Assembly: GCA_963836405.1 (NCBI GenBank)
Contig: CAWIJL010000007.1
Coordinates: 496,001 to 560,000 of the forward strand
Direction: 5' to 3'
Source: CAWIJJ01 sp963836405
Lineage (GTDB): Bacteria > Acidobacteriota > Terriglobia > Bryobacterales > Bryobacteraceae
Length of the DNA: 64,000 bases
Part shown: in pieces, positions 62,402 to 64,000 of the stretch
Layout: each line of letters begins with the position of its first letter
Numbering within the stretch: the stretch's first letter is position 1
Notes under the pieces: generated by a model
Seen by the model: only the letters and a program-made list of their open reading frames with translations
Told to the model about the DNA's origin: nothing
Database searches by the model: none
Program-made: the position numbers and the translations under genes

Positions 62402-64000
62402 CTACTCGTAGCGAAGCGCGATCAACGGATCCACCCTCGTCGCACGCCGGGCAGGGACGTAGCAGGCAAACAGCGCCACCACGGCAAGTAGCACCGCTAC
62501 CCCCGCCAGGGTCCCCGGGTCGCGCGCTCCGACGCCGAAGAGCAGGCTCCCCAACAGCCTGGTTAATCCGAATGCACCGGCAATGCCGATCGCCAGGCCG
62601 GTCCCGGCCATCAGCATGCCGTTGCGCAGAATCAGCCGCAGCAGGTCGCTCCGCGATGCTCCGAGCGCCGCCCGAATGCCGATCTCATGCGTGCGCTGTT
62701 CGACGGAATAGGAGATGACGCCGTAAATGCCGATGGCCGCCAGCAGGACCGCGATCGCGGCGAATACGGTGAGCAGCATCGACTGCAGCCGGTTCGACGC
62801 CATCGACTCGTCCTTGATCTTTTCGAGGGTTTTCACGTCCACCAGAGTCTGGTCCTTGTTGACCTCGTGGACCGCACGGCTCAACGCGCGGGTCAGGTTA
62901 GTCGGGTCCATGGCCGCACGCACGACCAGAGCCTGAAAGTACACCGGGCTCTGTTCGTTGGAGACGTACATGCCCGGATTGTCGCGTCGGTTATCGATAT
63001 TGGTGACTTTCTCATCGGCCACGACACCAACGACCTCCCAGGGAATCTCGTCCCCCAGTTGCGTCTTGCCGGGGACAATCTCCTGCACCAGAATTCGTTT
63101 CCCGACCGGTTCTTCATCCTTGAAGTACATTCGCGCCATGGTTTCGTTGATTACCGTCACCGCAGGCGCGCCCTGGGTATCGCGGTCCGAAAGAGGCCGG
63201 CCTTTTTTCACCGTCATGCCCAGCGTCCGAAAGTAGGATGCGCTCACTATCTTGAAGAAGCTGGCTTTGCGGTTGGCGCGGTCCACAATCGGTTTGTCCG
63301 CCCGCTGAAAAGGCATGCCGTATCCCCAGCCTTCCATCGGCAGCGCCGAGGTCAGCGCGACGTCGCGCACGCCGGGCAGCGCCTGCACGCCGGCAGCCAG
63401 TTGCCGGAGATACACGTTCAACTGCGCGGCGTCCGGGTAGCGCTTGTCGGGGATCGGCAATTGGGCCGTGAGCACGTTGGTGGAGTCGAATCCTGTGTCC
63501 ACTTGCTGCATCGCGAAGAAGCTTCGGATCAGCAGTCCCGCCCCCGTCAGCAGCACAAAGGCCAGGGCCACCTCGGTCATCACGAGGGCGCTGCGGAGCT
63601 TGTGCCGGTTGCCCGAACTGGCGCCGCGGCCTCCTTCTTTCATGCAGGCGGCCAGGTTGGGTCGTGTTGCCTGAAGAGCCGGAGCCAGGCCAAACACGAT
63701 ACCCGTGAGGATCGCGAGCAGCAGGGTGAAAAGCAGCACCCGCCCGTCGATGGAGATGTCCGCTTCCGCCGGAAGAGAAAATGGCGGTACGGCCATTTCC
63801 AGCGCGCGCTTCAACACTACTCCCAATACCATCCCGAGAATGCCGCCGCACACCGAGAGCAGCACGTTCTCGGTGAGGAATTGCCGGACCAGCCTCCACC
63901 TGCCCGCGCCAACGGAGGCGCGAATGGCCACTTCGCGCTCGCGGGAGGTTCCGCGAGACAGCGTCAGGTTGGCGAGGTTGGCGCAGCCGATTAACAGAAC
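62402..64000 (-). CDS. MacB/FtsX-like ABC permease, acidobacterial duplicated orphan type (3' part)
   Basis: The frame runs off the right edge, so the N-terminal part lies outside the window; 532 residues are visible. They start in the end of the first FtsX unit (LLIGCANLANLTLSRGTSRE, REVAIRASVGAGRWRLVRQ), continue through helices (LLFTLLLAILTGIVFGLAPAL) and the link KEGGRGASSGNRHKLRSALV, then the second MacB-type periplasmic domain (SALPMEGWGYGMPFQRA) and final three helices, ending RRATRVDPLIALRYE. The ending is nearly the same as in the permease at 47644, so the two are paralogues. No ATPase gene is adjacent. Confidence 0.92.
   Translation of the reverse strand, partial: VLLIGCANLANLTLSRGTSREREVAIRASVGAGRWRLVRQFLTENVLLSVCGGILGMVLGVVLKRALEMAVPPFSLPAEADISIDGRVLLFTLLLAILTGIVFGLAPALQATRPNLAACMKEGGRGASSGNRHKLRSALVMTEVALAFVLLTGAGLLIRSFFAMQQVDTGFDSTNVLTAQLPIPDKRYPDAAQLNVYLRQLAAGVQALPGVRDVALTSALPMEGWGYGMPFQRADKPIVDRANRKASFFKIVSASYFRTLGMTVKKGRPLSDRDTQGAPAVTVINETMARMYFKDEEPVGKRILVQEIVPGKTQLGDEIPWEVVGVVADEKVTNIDNRRDNPGMYVSNEQSPVYFQALVVRAAMDPTNLTRALSRAVHEVNKDQTLVDVKTLEKIKDESMASNRLQSMLLTVFAAIAVLLAAIGIYGVISYSVEQRTHEIGIRAALGASRSDLLRLILRNGMLMAGTGLAIGIAGAFGLTRLLGSLLFGVGARDPGTLAGVAVLLAVVALFACYVPARRATRVDPLIALRYE

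Noticed and set aside
1..64000. Most long antisense and alternative-frame open frames across the window
   Set aside because: They mirror strongly coding genes, have Arg/Ala/Pro-biased translations without domains, and arise from the high GC content. No tRNA, rRNA, transposase or integrase was recognised either.

Overview
Organism and overall character. The window is GC-rich and gene-dense and reads as an acidobacterial chromosome of the Solibacter/Bryobacter type. Several families largely confined to that group occur together: a 'Solibacter usitatus C-terminal domain' protein (773-1588), two VWFA-related acidobacterial proteins (33546-35496), two duplicated orphan MacB-like permeases (47644-50070 and 62402-64000), a DUF1592/DUF1552 gene pair and a Tricorn-like S41 protease. 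This assignment comes from gene content only. I see no rRNA, tRNA, CRISPR array, transposase or integrase.

Layout. 1-3124: end of an O-antigen-ligase-like/TPR gene, a small secreted protein and a CPA1 cation/proton antiporter. 3644-27812: one large type VI secretion system (T6SS) locus in the order tssB-tssC-hcp-tagJ-tssA-tssE-tssF-tssG-clpV-vgrG-DUF4123, then a reverse-strand PAAR-like gene, tssK1, a reverse-strand repeat-protein gene, tssK2-tssL-tssM. It holds sheath, tube, baseplate, unfoldase, spike and membrane parts, but no TssJ lipoprotein is visible and tssK is present twice. 27856-30919: secreted alpha/beta hydrolase, a 2-hydroxyacid dehydrogenase with a signal peptide, and a small beta-propeller protein. 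30916-32836: NarL-type two-component pair. 33038-35496: small secreted basic protein with terminator, then VWA proteins. 35544-39269: kdsB-pyrG-kdsA (CMP-KDO supply) and a pilin-like protein. 39300-47035: cytochrome c, Tricorn-like protease, small membrane protein, broken lipoprotein gene, PQQ dehydrogenase with its partner cytochrome. 47106-52412: gene remnants, ABC permease, serine hydrolase, peroxiredoxin and small proteins. 52547-57454: DUF1592 and DUF1552 genes crossed by about 31 single-base frameshifts. 57505-64000: SGNH hydrolase, lipoprotein, a 19-haem cytochrome fused to a membrane cytochrome b-like domain, and a truncated permease.

Most interesting points. (1) Between the two tssK genes, on the opposite strand, lies a tail-anchored Pro-rich protein of about 967 residues. 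It has a kinase-N-lobe-like start and about 20 copies of a short PGxFTxMF motif; part of the array is a young DNA tandem repeat and one extra base breaks the frame. I know no name for it, and it is the best candidate here for an undescribed T6SS-linked component. (2) The 53.37-56.93 kb stretch shows an insertion-dominated indel storm with the protein sequence otherwise preserved, which looks like uncorrected sequence rather than gene decay. (3) Real decay appears as a DUF1059 remnant (52301-52412) and a VWFA-protein remnant (47106-47643).
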